From Astropecten irregularis (taxonomy: Eukaryota > Echinodermata > Asteroidea > Paxillosida > Astropectinidae), in the NCBI GenBank assembly GCA_963971285.1, contig OZ020259.1, positions 1,860,001 to 1,924,000 of the forward strand: DNA of 64,000 nucleotides, written 5' to 3'. A model generated the notes under the pieces. It saw nothing but the letters and a program-made list of their open reading frames with translations, had not been told where the DNA came from and made no database searches. A program made the position numbers and the translations under genes. Shown here piece by piece: positions 29,713 through 39,387 of the stretch (position 1 is its first letter; every line of letters begins with the position of its first letter).

Positions 29713-31104
29713 ATGTACCGCCTTACCATCAGAGAAATTCTGGATAAATATGAAGATGGGTCAATGACCTGTGTGGAGTATATCAGACGATGCATTCAAA
29801 GGGCCAAGGATCTCAAAGCCTTCAACTATTTCATCTCCGTGGATGCGGATGGGATGATGAAGGCAGCGAGGGATGCAGATGCCCGGTACAGGAACAAGAC
29901 CAACCGTCCTCTGGAAGGCATCCCATTGGCAATCAAGGATAACATCGATGTCGAAGGTGTGCCGACTGGAGCTTGTACCCCGGGTCTTGCCGGTCTCAAG
30001 CCCAAGCAGACGGCCGAGGTTGCCCAGAGGCTGTTTGACGCGGGTGCCATCTACGCCGGAAAGACCAACATGCACGAGATGGCCTGCGGAATAACATCCA
30101 CAAACCAGTACACGGGATTTTGTCATAACTTCTTCAATTTTGACTACTCGTGCGGAGGAAGCAGCGGAGGTAGTGGTGGTGCCGTAGCTGCCGATATTGT
30201 CCCGGTAGCCCTGGGAACGGACACCAGTGGGTCAGTCCGTGTTCCCGCCTCATTTAATGGTCTCTTCGGGTACCGTCCGACCACCGAGAGTTGGCCATCT
30301 GACTACGGCGTGAAGTTTACCAACTTGAAGGATTCGGTGGGACCCTTGGTTCGGAGTGCAGGGGATATTGCGATTCTGGATTCCGTAATCACCGGAAAAC
30401 AATGTCACCAGGAGCTGACTCCCGAGCAGATCACAATCGGAGTGCCAAGATCTCATTTCTGGGAGGATCTAGACGTCGAGGTCCAGACGTATGCTGAGCA
30501 CTTCCTCAAAGAGCTACGTGATAAAGGTTTCACCGTCGTGGAAGAAGGGGCGATTCCCAACGTCGGAGAATTCCTGCAGCTCTACAAGTTCCTGACCAAT
30601 AAATATGAAGCCGCAGCACGGCTTCGGGATTGGCTCAAGGTCAACCAACCTGACGTGACAGCCGAGTCCGTCATCGATCAAATAGTCTGTCATCGAGTAC
30701 GGAGCTTCCTTCAGGGCGCTCTTCATAACCCACCGAGTCAGGAAGAATACAGTCAAGCCTTAAAAGCAAGAGACCAACTCATCAAAGACGTCAAGAGCTA
30801 CTTCGATAAGTACCAGGTGGACTGCCTCTTGATGCCAGCTACCAAGATACCTCCACAGAGACTTGATGTTCTCGATGCAGACCCCATATCGGGAAGCGAC
30901 CCTTCCCTTGCCAGGACATTGATACTAACGGTGACTGCTAATAGCGAATTTGCCAACATGTGTGACAATCCATCCCTTGTCATACCGGGAGGGTTATCTA
31001 GGAAAGGAGGAGTGCCCTTTGGGATGCAGATTGAGGGCCTGAAGGGGTCAGGTCAGCATCTGATTCCCGTGGCAACTGCCATCCAGAAGGCTCTTGATCT
31101 CTGA
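29713..31104 (+). CDS. Amidase-signature family hydrolase, intronless
   Basis: This uninterrupted 463-residue protein spans a complete amidase-signature domain. The Ser-cisSer-Lys triad is visible: K75 in PLAIKDNIDV, S150 in CGGSSGGSGG and S174 in GTDTSGSVRVPA. The 24-residue spacing between the two serines equals that of fatty acid amide hydrolase. The family hydrolyses C-N amide bonds of small or lipid amides; the exact substrate cannot be assigned. There is no N-terminal membrane helix, unlike animal FAAH, and the size and domain layout resemble bacterial amidases such as mandelamide hydrolase or indoleacetamide hydrolase. It is the only long intronless gene in the window (TMEM60 is short). 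Transfer from bacteria, or retroposition, is possible. Flanking DNA carries the same eukaryotic repeats as the rest of the window, so assembly contamination is unlikely. The start is the first ATG, after AAGTTAAA. Confidence 0.94.
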   Translation: MYRLTIREILDKYEDGSMTCVEYIRRCIQRAKDLKAFNYFISVDADGMMKAARDADARYRNKTNRPLEGIPLAIKDNIDVEGVPTGACTPGLAGLKPKQTAEVAQRLFDAGAIYAGKTNMHEMACGITSTNQYTGFCHNFFNFDYSCGGSSGGSGGAVAADIVPVALGTDTSGSVRVPASFNGLFGYRPTTESWPSDYGVKFTNLKDSVGPLVRSAGDIAILDSVITGKQCHQELTPEQITIGVPRSHFWEDLDVEVQTYAEHFLKELRDKGFTVVEEGAIPNVGEFLQLYKFLTNKYEAAARLRDWLKVNQPDVTAESVIDQIVCHRVRSFLQGALHNPPSQEEYSQALKARDQLIKDVKSYFDKYQVDCLLMPATKIPPQRLDVLDADPISGSDPSLARTLILTVTANSEFANMCDNPSLVIPGGLSRKGGVPFGMQIEGLKGSGQHLIPVATAIQKALDL

Positions 31105-31922
31105 GATTATAACTTTAATCATCAAATAACAACAAGGGAAACTGACTGAATTTTTAAGTCATTGAAAGGTGAACAATTAAAAAATTGACTGGAGCAGGAC
31201 AACTTGTTAATAAGCTTTTGGAAAAATGTTTTGCCCTCCTAACTCCGAAGAGCCCATTAAAAATTTAATTAAAATTAACCAATTTAAAAATGCCTATTGA
31301 AATTGGTGTTTACTTTTATACATGGCCAGTACATAATCTGTCACGTCTATGATAGCTGAATAAAATATTGGTAAATAAAACTCTACAAGTGGTTTGCAAT
31401 GGATGTTGATACTGAATACTGTTTAGCTTAATTATTAACTACCGTGCCTTTTCTGTGCTCGCCCAAACGAATACATTAGATTCGTTTAAGATTAGTTTTT
31501 GTTCTCACAAGCCTTACATTAGTAACGTGATATCGGTCAATAGAAACAATTGTGCACTTTGAAGCATGGTGGAAAGTACAAAGTGCATTTTGAAATGTAT
31601 TAAAGTTATAGTCATTATAGTTATATTGTTAAAAGCTATGTTAGGGGAAACGGTTTGTTTATACAAACCGTTAAGTCTACGTTAATAGTAAGAAATCGGA
31701 TAATGCAAGTGTTAACCCTAACCCTCTGCATGTACCACACAAGACACGAGCCTGCTTACCACACACTACCACAGTCTCCAAAGGGGGACCGAACTGGCTA
31801 TTAAACCACACATTACCACACAAACCATACTTAGCTGTGCATGGTGTTTTGTGGTACGGCCCCACTTAATTACCAGAGGAAGAACCACGTGTGGTAAAGT
31901 GTGGTATGAAGGTGGGTTAGGG
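31105..31922. other. Gap between the amidase and the NUDT19 copy; left arm of a local duplication
   Basis: From about 31197 the sequence matches 34430 onward (for example TATGATAGCTGAATAAAA and AGTTTGCAATGGATGTTG in the right copy). It is the left copy of a local segmental duplication. GTGTGGTA/TACCACAC repeats related to 3405-3665 fill about 31700-31922. Confidence 0.65.
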
Positions 31923-33770
31923 TTAAAGTTTGGACTGTGATGATCCAATGTCTAAGCAATCCTGATAAGGAATCGGTGAGCAGTGTCCATTAGGTAGCGT
32001 TATGCTGCACAACGACTGACACGCGGCTGCCCCGTTACCCAGCACATAGGTTTGTCGATGGACACCGCTGTTCATGTCAGTGTTCTCCTCTGTCGTGCCA
32101 TCCATATTCTCGATCAAGTCCTGTGAAACACTTTCCAGAGTCGGCTTCTCGGGGTACAAATAATCACCTGTCAACAACAAATCAAACACGAAAAAATTGA
32201 GACAGATCTGATGTCTCACGGTTTTAAGTTCTGGCCTTAGTCATGCCCCTAAATTAACAGAGGTTGGAGGGGTGGGGGCTTCTCTTGACAATTGACCTTC
32301 AGGTCACGGTCTAGACCTCAGGCGAACTGTTGGGTCTTGACTACGCTGTCTTAAAGTATGTTCCCTCATTTTAGATCAGCGCGGACATCCGGGTACTTTC
32401 ATTCTTTTAACCTGACAACCGATGAAAACTAACGTGTAGATGGCGCAAGGTACGGACAAATCACGCACAAAACCGCCCGTCGTCGAGATCGAATTGTTTT
32501 TGGAATATTTTTGTCAAGAAGCAGAAATCGTGTTCTGTACGACTTTCATTGTCGAGTCATAGTTTTTCCTCAGACAATAATCCTTCTTTGAAGTACCCTG
32601 TATTAAGATTTAACAATTCTGGCATCTTTTTGTCTTAAAACCTGTACAACTTAATGCTTTGTTTTCATCGGCTCCAAGGTCGGCGAGTTGGAATGACGTC
32701 ACTCCGCGCTGATCTATGATATCCTTCCTCAACGACCTGAGTAAGACTGGCATTCCCGGAGAATAGTCCACTCTGGTTAGCTGGTACCCAGCTTCTATCC
32801 TTCTATCTATCCAACTCTATCACTCACATTATACAACTCTTCATCTGTTGGGTCTGGCCTATCAGCAAGCCAGAGTGGACTTATCTCCAAGAATGCCCAA
32901 CTTAGGACGTGTCCAAAACGGGCTTCCAGATCGAGCTACGACTAGGTCTGGTGTCTCCGCGTATATCCAATGGACCGGAAGACCTAGGCCTGGCTCTAGA
33001 CGACAGATTCAGATGCAGCCTTAGTTTTAGTGCTATGACAAATTTTAAGAGGAGACACAAACCTGGCAACAAATAAAGAACGCCGTCTGAGCAGTTGACC
33101 CTGACTGGAAGATATCGCTGACAGCCCAACAGCCCCCTCTGTTGACTGAACTTGGACGGCTCAGACAGGTTGGAGAATTGGCAGAGACGCTGGAACTCGT
33201 ACACCTGAGGTGGGGGCACGAAGAACTCCCCCTTCGCAAACTGAGCTAGGGACTGACTGGGAGTGACCCACTGAAGAGGACAAAATGTCAACAAGAGCAA
33301 AGGAGAAAATAAATCATACGTAATGAAAAAAAATCCCAGTAGTACGTACGTAGGTGTAGTAGTAAATGTAGTAGGTGTGTTTTGTATGATAGCAAGGGGC
33401 TTTTCAATCCCTCAAGTGTGGGTCAATTGCTGATCCTTGCTGTACACTAGGCACCATTTACAGTCCTATATACAGTAAAGAGGTTTTCTAGGTGTGAGTG
33501 ACTGCTTTTTCACACAATGCGGAGACCGTTGCCTTGTGTCTACAGTCAACACCCTTCTCCAATATTATGTACAGTGTCAGTTTGACATGTAATTTTCCTT
33601 GAATGATGTTCATTGAGAAAAAAACTAATATTCTCAGTTTGTTCTACCTCTGAATTAATGGTTTCTTCATCATCCTGATAAACCGGAGGTAACGCCTCTG
33701 CACAGCACAGGTAGAACATTGTATCGTAGCGCTTCGGAGCTTCTACTGGTGTCAGCCAGTTGGACCACTC
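31923..33770 (-). pseudogene. Truncated tandem copy of NUDT19 (end of exon 1, exons 2 and 3)
   Basis: Three pieces match NUDT19: the 3' end of exon 1 (33648-33770, from EWSNWLTP to NSE), exon 2 (33063-33270) and exon 3 (31923-32167, ending SSQSKL). The coding frames, splice sites, intron phases and stop are all intact, and the last exon is one codon longer than its partner. The 5' two thirds of exon 1, including the Nudix box, is missing; homology stops at 33770 beside a C-run repeat. It is therefore either a dead partial copy or, since the phases fit, an alternative pair of terminal exons for the upstream NUDT19 gene. Residue differences in exon 2 (for example AKGEFF against AEGEFF) show that it is not an assembly duplicate. 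Confidence 0.85.
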
Positions 33771-35399
33771 TAAACCCGCCTAAACCCCCCCCCCCCTAGA
33801 TCCGCCACTGCATGGTGCGTCCAAGTTCAAACTTGGCGAATGGGCAGTTCCGCTGAGTAATTTAGTGGGCTGCGACAAACTTCCCAAACAAGTTAGAACT
33901 AGTTGGACGGTGATTGGTCAATTCACGTACAGCCAAGCGCGTAAAGCATCAACTAACTTTATGATTGGTCATTGTGCATACAAAGTACATGAATAAACAT
34001 AATCTAATGAATAATTTATGACAGCCGGCGTCTTTAAACATGAGACGCAGGATTTGAAAGGAAATGATTTGAGTAAAACAATTGTTTATGATGAATGTAT
34101 ATCATATTTTTTGAAAAATTACCATAATGTTTAATGTGGGTATCGTACAATAGTTTTATTTAAGACTGACATAATCATCCATGTGAATGTGTAGTGCACA
34201 CGAGTTCACATATTACAGAAAAGTATAATTATCTTTTTAAAAATGGTTTTAAATATAAATATTTTTTTAGAGTTTGACAATTCAATTAATTATAAAAATT
34301 TAAATTAATATACTTAATAAACAGCTGTAAACTGCTTGACAACAAAAATAATGTCATGAAATATATAATACTTATGAGTTAGGAGGGACCAACATTTCGA
34401 ACATAGCAGGATCTTTATCAAAGGCTGAACAACTTGTTAAGCTTTTGGAAAAATATCATGCCCTCCTAACTTTGATGAGCACATTAAAAATTAACCAATT
34501 TAAAAATGTCTATTGAAATTGGTGTTTACTTGTATACAGGGCCAGTATATATCTGTCACGTCTATGATAGCTGAATAAAACATTGGTAAAGAAAACTCTA
34601 CAAGTAGTTTGCAATGGATGTTGATACTAAATACTGTTTAGCTTAATTATTAACTGCCATGCCTTATCTGGTGCCAATTTAATGAAACTGTTAAGCACAA
34701 AAATGTGCTTAGCACAAAAATTTCTAGCCCATTAAAAAAACCACCATTGAAAATTCCATTTGATATTCATGGTCAGTGAACAACAGGCAAAGAACAATCA
34801 CAAGTGATACACAACACGTGGAAATTTGGCTGTTAACCCTGTTTTTATTAAGACAGAAATTTCATGCTAAGCAAATTTTTGTGCTTAACAGTTTTATGAA
34901 ATTGGCCCCTGTGCTAGCCCAAACTAATATATTAGATTCGTTTAAGATAAGTGTTTGTTCTCACAAGCTTTACATTAGTAACGTGATATCGGTCAATAGA
35001 AAAAATTGCACTTTGAAACATGGTGGAAAGTACAAAGTGCATTTTGAATGTTGTATTAAAGTTATAGTCATTATATTATTGTTAAAAGCTATGTTAGGGG
35101 AAACGTCTACGTTCATAGGCAGAAATCGGATGTTTGGGCCTTTGGGGGAAAATTTGATTCGCCCTAAAGTACCTTTTAAAAGAAAGGAACATTTAAACCC
35201 CCATTTCTGATACAAGATAGAGAATGCTCCCAAAAGTTACATTGATCAATTTCAAGTCGATCGGTTTGAGGGGAACTGGATACTAAACCACACAATACCA
35301 CACAAACCACATTGTGATGTATTGTGGTATTCAAGATACCACACTTAATACCACAGGAAAAGAATGTGTGGTAGACTGCAGCATGGAGGTGGGTTAGGG
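33771..35399. other. Spacer between the two NUDT19 copies
   Basis: The left part is AT-rich and unique-looking. A CGAAACGT-family fragment lies at 34376-34432. From 34430 the right arm of the segmental duplication begins. It contains an inserted family G element (34671-34909) and TACCACA repeats (35270-35400). Confidence 0.6.
34671..34909. mobile_element. Family G MITE inserted into one arm of the duplication
   Basis: It begins GTGCCAATTTAATG and ends ATGAAATTGGCCCC. The paralogous site near 31458 is empty and reads CCTTTTCTGTGCTCGCC where this arm has CCTTATCTG, element, TGTGCTAGCC. The comparison fixes a 239-bp insert and suggests a 2-bp TG target duplication. The insertion postdates the duplication. 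Confidence 0.8.
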
Positions 35400-38300
35400 T
35401 TAAAGTTTGGACTGCGACGACCCAATGTCTAAGCAATCCTGATAAGGAATCGGTGAGCAGTGTCCATAAGGTAGCGTTATGCTACACAGCGACTGACACA
35501 TACCAATTCTACCCAGCACAAAGGTTTGTCGATGGACACCGCTGTTCATGTCAGTGTTCTCCACTGTTGTCCCATCCTTGTTCGTGATTAGATCCGATGG
35601 GATGGTTTCCAGAGTCGGCTTCTCCGGGTACAAATAATCACCTGTGGGACACAACAAAAAACACTTCATATTTCATTTGCCTATCATTCATGTATTAAAA
35701 ATAATAAGCATTGTTGTTTCTAAAAGCAGTGTTGTAGGTCTTGAGACCAGTCTCAGTCTTTGTCTTCTGGTGTCGGTCTCTAACTGGTCTTGACAACAGC
35801 ACTGTCTAAAAGTATGTTTCCTCAGTATGAAACAAGCCTTGAATTTAACGGAGGTCACGGAGGCCATGACCTTCGTTGCCCTGGTTCTTGGCCTTGGTGT
35901 CCCCTTCAAATGTTTCCATAGACATTATGATTTTCCAATGGAAATGCCCCTTGCAATGGAAAAGTGGCCTTGCCCCTTTCAGAACGAAATTCAAGGACTG
36001 ATGAGATGTACATAAAAAAACACAAGTCAGTCGTGCTTTGGCAGCCATCATGAGCAAGGCTATCTGAGCTCTGCCATATGAACGACTTCCGTCAATAAGA
36101 AGATCGCAAAGATCAGACATAGCCAAATAGATCTCATTCTAATTGCTTCAGATGTTTGACATTTAAACTATTCTTGTTTTTGGTCAAGCGACTGTGGGCG
36201 TTAAAACGGACACCAACTTTGTGCAAGACACAGTTTTGATTGCTGCCGTTTTTGAAGTTCCCAGACATAAGAAACAAAATCTATGATGTGCAAATAGGTA
36301 CTTTAACCAACCGCATGAAAATTTACACAAACTTACACAAGACACAACGAAATAAATTACTTTACACTTGAGAAAACAAGTTTTCAGTGTTTTAACAAAT
36401 TTTCGTCTATTAAGGAGAAGACACAAACCTGGTAACAAAGACAGAACGCCGTCCGAGCAGTTGACCCTGACTGGAAGATACCGCTGACAGCCCAACAGCC
36501 CCCTCTGTTGACTGAACCTGGACAGTTCAGACAGGCTGGGGAATCGGCAGAGACGCTGGAACTCGTAAACCTGAGGTGGGGGCACGAAGAACTCCCCCTC
36601 CGCAAACTGAGCTAGGGACTGACTGGGAGTGACCCACTGAAGAGGACAAAAGGCAGACAAGAAAATAATAGAATAATGAATGATATTTATCATAAATCAA
36701 AAAAGAGAAGATTCAGAACAGAAATAAAACAGTAAAAACATTTTCTGATAACAATAACAACAAAAACTAGAGTTTATGGCTGTTAGAAACAGCACATAAG
36801 GCTTTTCCGCATATGGTATTTTAAATTGAAATATAGATATTTAATATGCTACACAAAGAAAGGGATCCCTTCATGGACAAATGGAAAAAGAATCATGATC
36901 CTAGCTCTTACAACTGTCTAATGAGGAGCTACTTCCTGTTTGACCGGAAGTAGAGGTCGCAGAGGTCAAGGAATGTGTCACAAAGAAAGACCATGCCTAA
37001 CATTGACTTTTGGTGAAAGAATCATGATCCTAGCTCTTACCACTTTTAAATGAGGAGCTACTTCCTGTTTGACCGGAAGTAGAGGTCAAAGAGGTCAAGC
37101 AATGTGTCTCAAAGAAAGACCTTGCCTGATATTGATATTTGGTGAAAGAATCATGATTCTAGCTCTTACAACTTTTAAATGAGGAGCTACTTCCTGTTTG
37201 ACCGGAAGTAGAGGTCACAGAGGTCAAGCAATGTGTCTCAAAGAAAGACCTTGCCTGATATTGATATTTGGTGAAAGAATCATGATTCTAGCTCTTACAA
37301 CTTTTAAATGAGGAGCTACTTCCTGTTTGACCGGAAGTAGGGGTCACAGAGGTCAATCAATGTGTCATAAAGAAAGACCCTGCCTAACATTCACTTTTGG
37401 TGAAAGAATCAACTTAATATCTCTAATCGTTGATTTTTTGTTGATTTTTAAAGATTTTGATTATTAAATTCAAATCGCTGGTCACATGACACCTGATGAC
37501 GTCATGATGATGAAAAGTTTCGGGAGACAACTACCCTATATGGACTTCCTTCAGACCAAGTTTGGTTAAGATTGACTGTTTAAAAATTACAAAAGTGGCT
37601 CCGAGAATACCCCCGTGCTTTGTCTATGGGTTTTTGGCGACAAGAAGAGGAAGAAGAAGAAGAAAAAAAAAAAAAAAACAGAACAAAAACAAAGGCTTTT
37701 CGCTTCCGCGAAAAAGCCAATAAATAGGAGTTGGTTCCGTAGACTAGGAACCAACCCTTTACAGTCCTATTTATTTTAAGGAAACCCACCAGTCTTGATG
37801 CGAGGGACTTCTTTTCCACACCACAGGTGTGGAGTAATGAATTGCCAAGCTGTGGAGTACATGTCGGTAATCCTTCTAGTTTCATGTCTATGTTAGGGTT
37901 TTTGTCTATGCTAGGGCTAGGGGCTGGTTTCAACAGTCAACACCCTTCTCCGATGTTACGTACAGTTTGACCTGCAATTCCCCTTGAATGATGTTCAATC
38001 AGAACAAAAATACAAATAAATGAACATCTCTTGGATCTACCTCTGAGTTAATAGTCTCTTGATCATCCTGATAGACCGGAGGTAGCGTCTCTACACAGCA
38101 CAGGTAGAACATGGTATCGTATCGCTTCTTTGCAACGTCTGATGGTGTCAGCCAGTTGGACCACTCTGCCAAGGACCACACATCTGGAAGGCTCTTCAGT
38201 TCACGACACATCTCCAGGAACTCCATGGCATCATCATGGATTCTGCGCCTCCACTCTTTACTGGTCTGGAGGCTCATGTCCGAGGCATCAAATGATTTTG

Positions 38301-38796
38301 GCACCAGGTCTGACGATGATAACGTGTGGCCTCTGGCAGGATGACAGTCACTCACATGCTTCAGAAGCAACACCCCCGATTCTTCAAATGTCTCCCGGAT
38401 GGCGCAGATGCGGAAGGCTATGTCGCTAGGAATGGGAGACTCTCTGATCTCGGCTATCATTTCCGGTCTGTTATGCTCGGAGCTCATCACCACCGGACCG
38501 AAATCCTCGGGTCTTTTGATCCCGGCTTCGGCGAAGAGTTCCAGCCACCTGGGAGAAAAGTCGGCTTCATCAATCCCTCCTCCTGGATAGACCTGAGCAC
38601 CGGCGAAGAAGGAGCTCTGATGTGCTCTCTGGAGCATCAAGACTTTATAGTCAAATGTCGCAGAAGGACTACGGTCATTTCTTCCTGGCTGGGCCTTGGA
38701 AATCAAGTTGGAAGCGGTATGCTTGATTTGACCGGCTCCTTGCTGTCTGAATCGAGCCGCTAGTATGACCGTTGCTGCCTCTTTCCAATACTTCAT
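35400..38796 (-). CDS. NUDT19: NUDT19, peroxisomal CoA diphosphohydrolase
   Basis: The exons are 38041-38796, 36429-36636 and 35400-35641, in phase, giving 401 residues (human 375). NUDT19 cleaves CoA and acyl-CoAs to phosphopantetheine and 3',5'-ADP in peroxisomes. The Nudix domain opens with KEAATVILAAR and carries the family feature of a split Nudix box: YPGGGIDEAD is separated by a long insertion from the catalytic helix RETFEESGVLLL. The C-terminal half contains the NUDT19-specific FFVPPPQVYEFQRL block. The protein ends SKL, a canonical type 1 peroxisomal targeting signal, where human has AHL. The start ATG opens directly into the domain. Intron 1 contains a 129-bp repeat array, and intron 2 contains a family R repeat. 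A partial tandem copy lies downstream. Confidence 0.95.
35834..35999. repeat. Family R repeat, copy 3, in NUDT19 intron 2
   Basis: It matches 19380-19532 in the same orientation, with GCCCTGGTTCTTGGCCTTGG, CCCCTTGCAATGGAAAAGTG and CCTTTCAGAACG. Its plus-strand frame reads FVALVLGLGVPF and FHRHYDFPME. Confidence 0.8.
36798..37718. mobile_element. Helentron-like non-autonomous element with 129-bp tandem repeats
   Basis: About four copies of a 129-bp unit (36887-37410) carry GAGGAGCTACTTCCTGTTTG and GACCGGAAGTAGAGGTC; the word ATGAGGAGC recurs at 36921, 37050, 37179 and 37308. The element seems to begin AAGGCTTTTCCGC and to end in a hairpin GGCTTTTCGC/GCGAAAAAGCC (37694-37718), preceded by an AAGAAGAAG tract. 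Internal tandem repeats plus a 3' hairpin fit Helentron-associated elements, but this class assignment is tentative. Confidence 0.5.
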
Positions 38797-38983
38797 ATTG
38801 AGATCAAGATCTCTGTGCTAGGGATGAAGTTCACCTGCAACCATAGCAACCAGACACAAATCAGTACCAGAACACAATATCAGTCTTTATCCAGAACCAA
38901 CAAATTTTGAAATATCAAAAGTGATGTCATATTCAACTTCAAGCAAAAGGATTTGAAAATTTTGAATACTAGCCTACCTATAA

Positions 38984-39387
38984 AAAAATGTAACGGTAGG
39001 TTTCTACCAGCATCATCTTCATACCCTGAAATTTATACGGGAAAGAATTCCACTGACGGCCATCACTTGTGCACAAACCTATGGGACCAACAGAGGGCGT
39101 TTTGATAAAAATGGCTACCGCTGCATTCGAAGTGTATAATTGTAGGTCAAAAAACCCCTGAAAATCTCACTTTTTAGAAAAGCTACACCAGTTTTCACAC
39201 CTGAGATTTATGAAGTTCATCATGACTTGCATCAAATAAGTTAACTCTAACGTTTAGTCTTGGAGGAAATAACCCTGTCCCTGTTTCCGTCATGGCCGTC
39301 AGTGGAATTCTTTCCGTTATACGTAAATCTGTGAACATTTCTGTTTTGGTGTCTTACCAAAGTATGATAGCCTACGGCCTACTACCT
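38984..39387. mobile_element. TTAA family A MITE, interrupted by another element
   Basis: The right end GCCTACTACCT is followed by TTAA (39388-39391). The left part GGTTTCTACCAGCATCATCTTC with CATACCC matches the copy at 28588. The GGAAAG-ended element 39040-39315 splits it. The left end is diverged, so its boundary is approximate. Confidence 0.6.
39040..39315. mobile_element. GGAAAGAATTCC-ended MITE, copy 2, nested
   Basis: Perfect ends GGAAAGAATTCCACTGACGG and CCGTCAGTGGAATTC with TTTCC are flanked by TTTATACG (39032-39039) and GTTATACG (39316-39323). This is an 8-bp target duplication with one mismatch, which suggests a hAT-type transposase. The interior holds CCAACAGAGGGCGTTTTGA, as in the copy at 15130. 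Confidence 0.8.
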
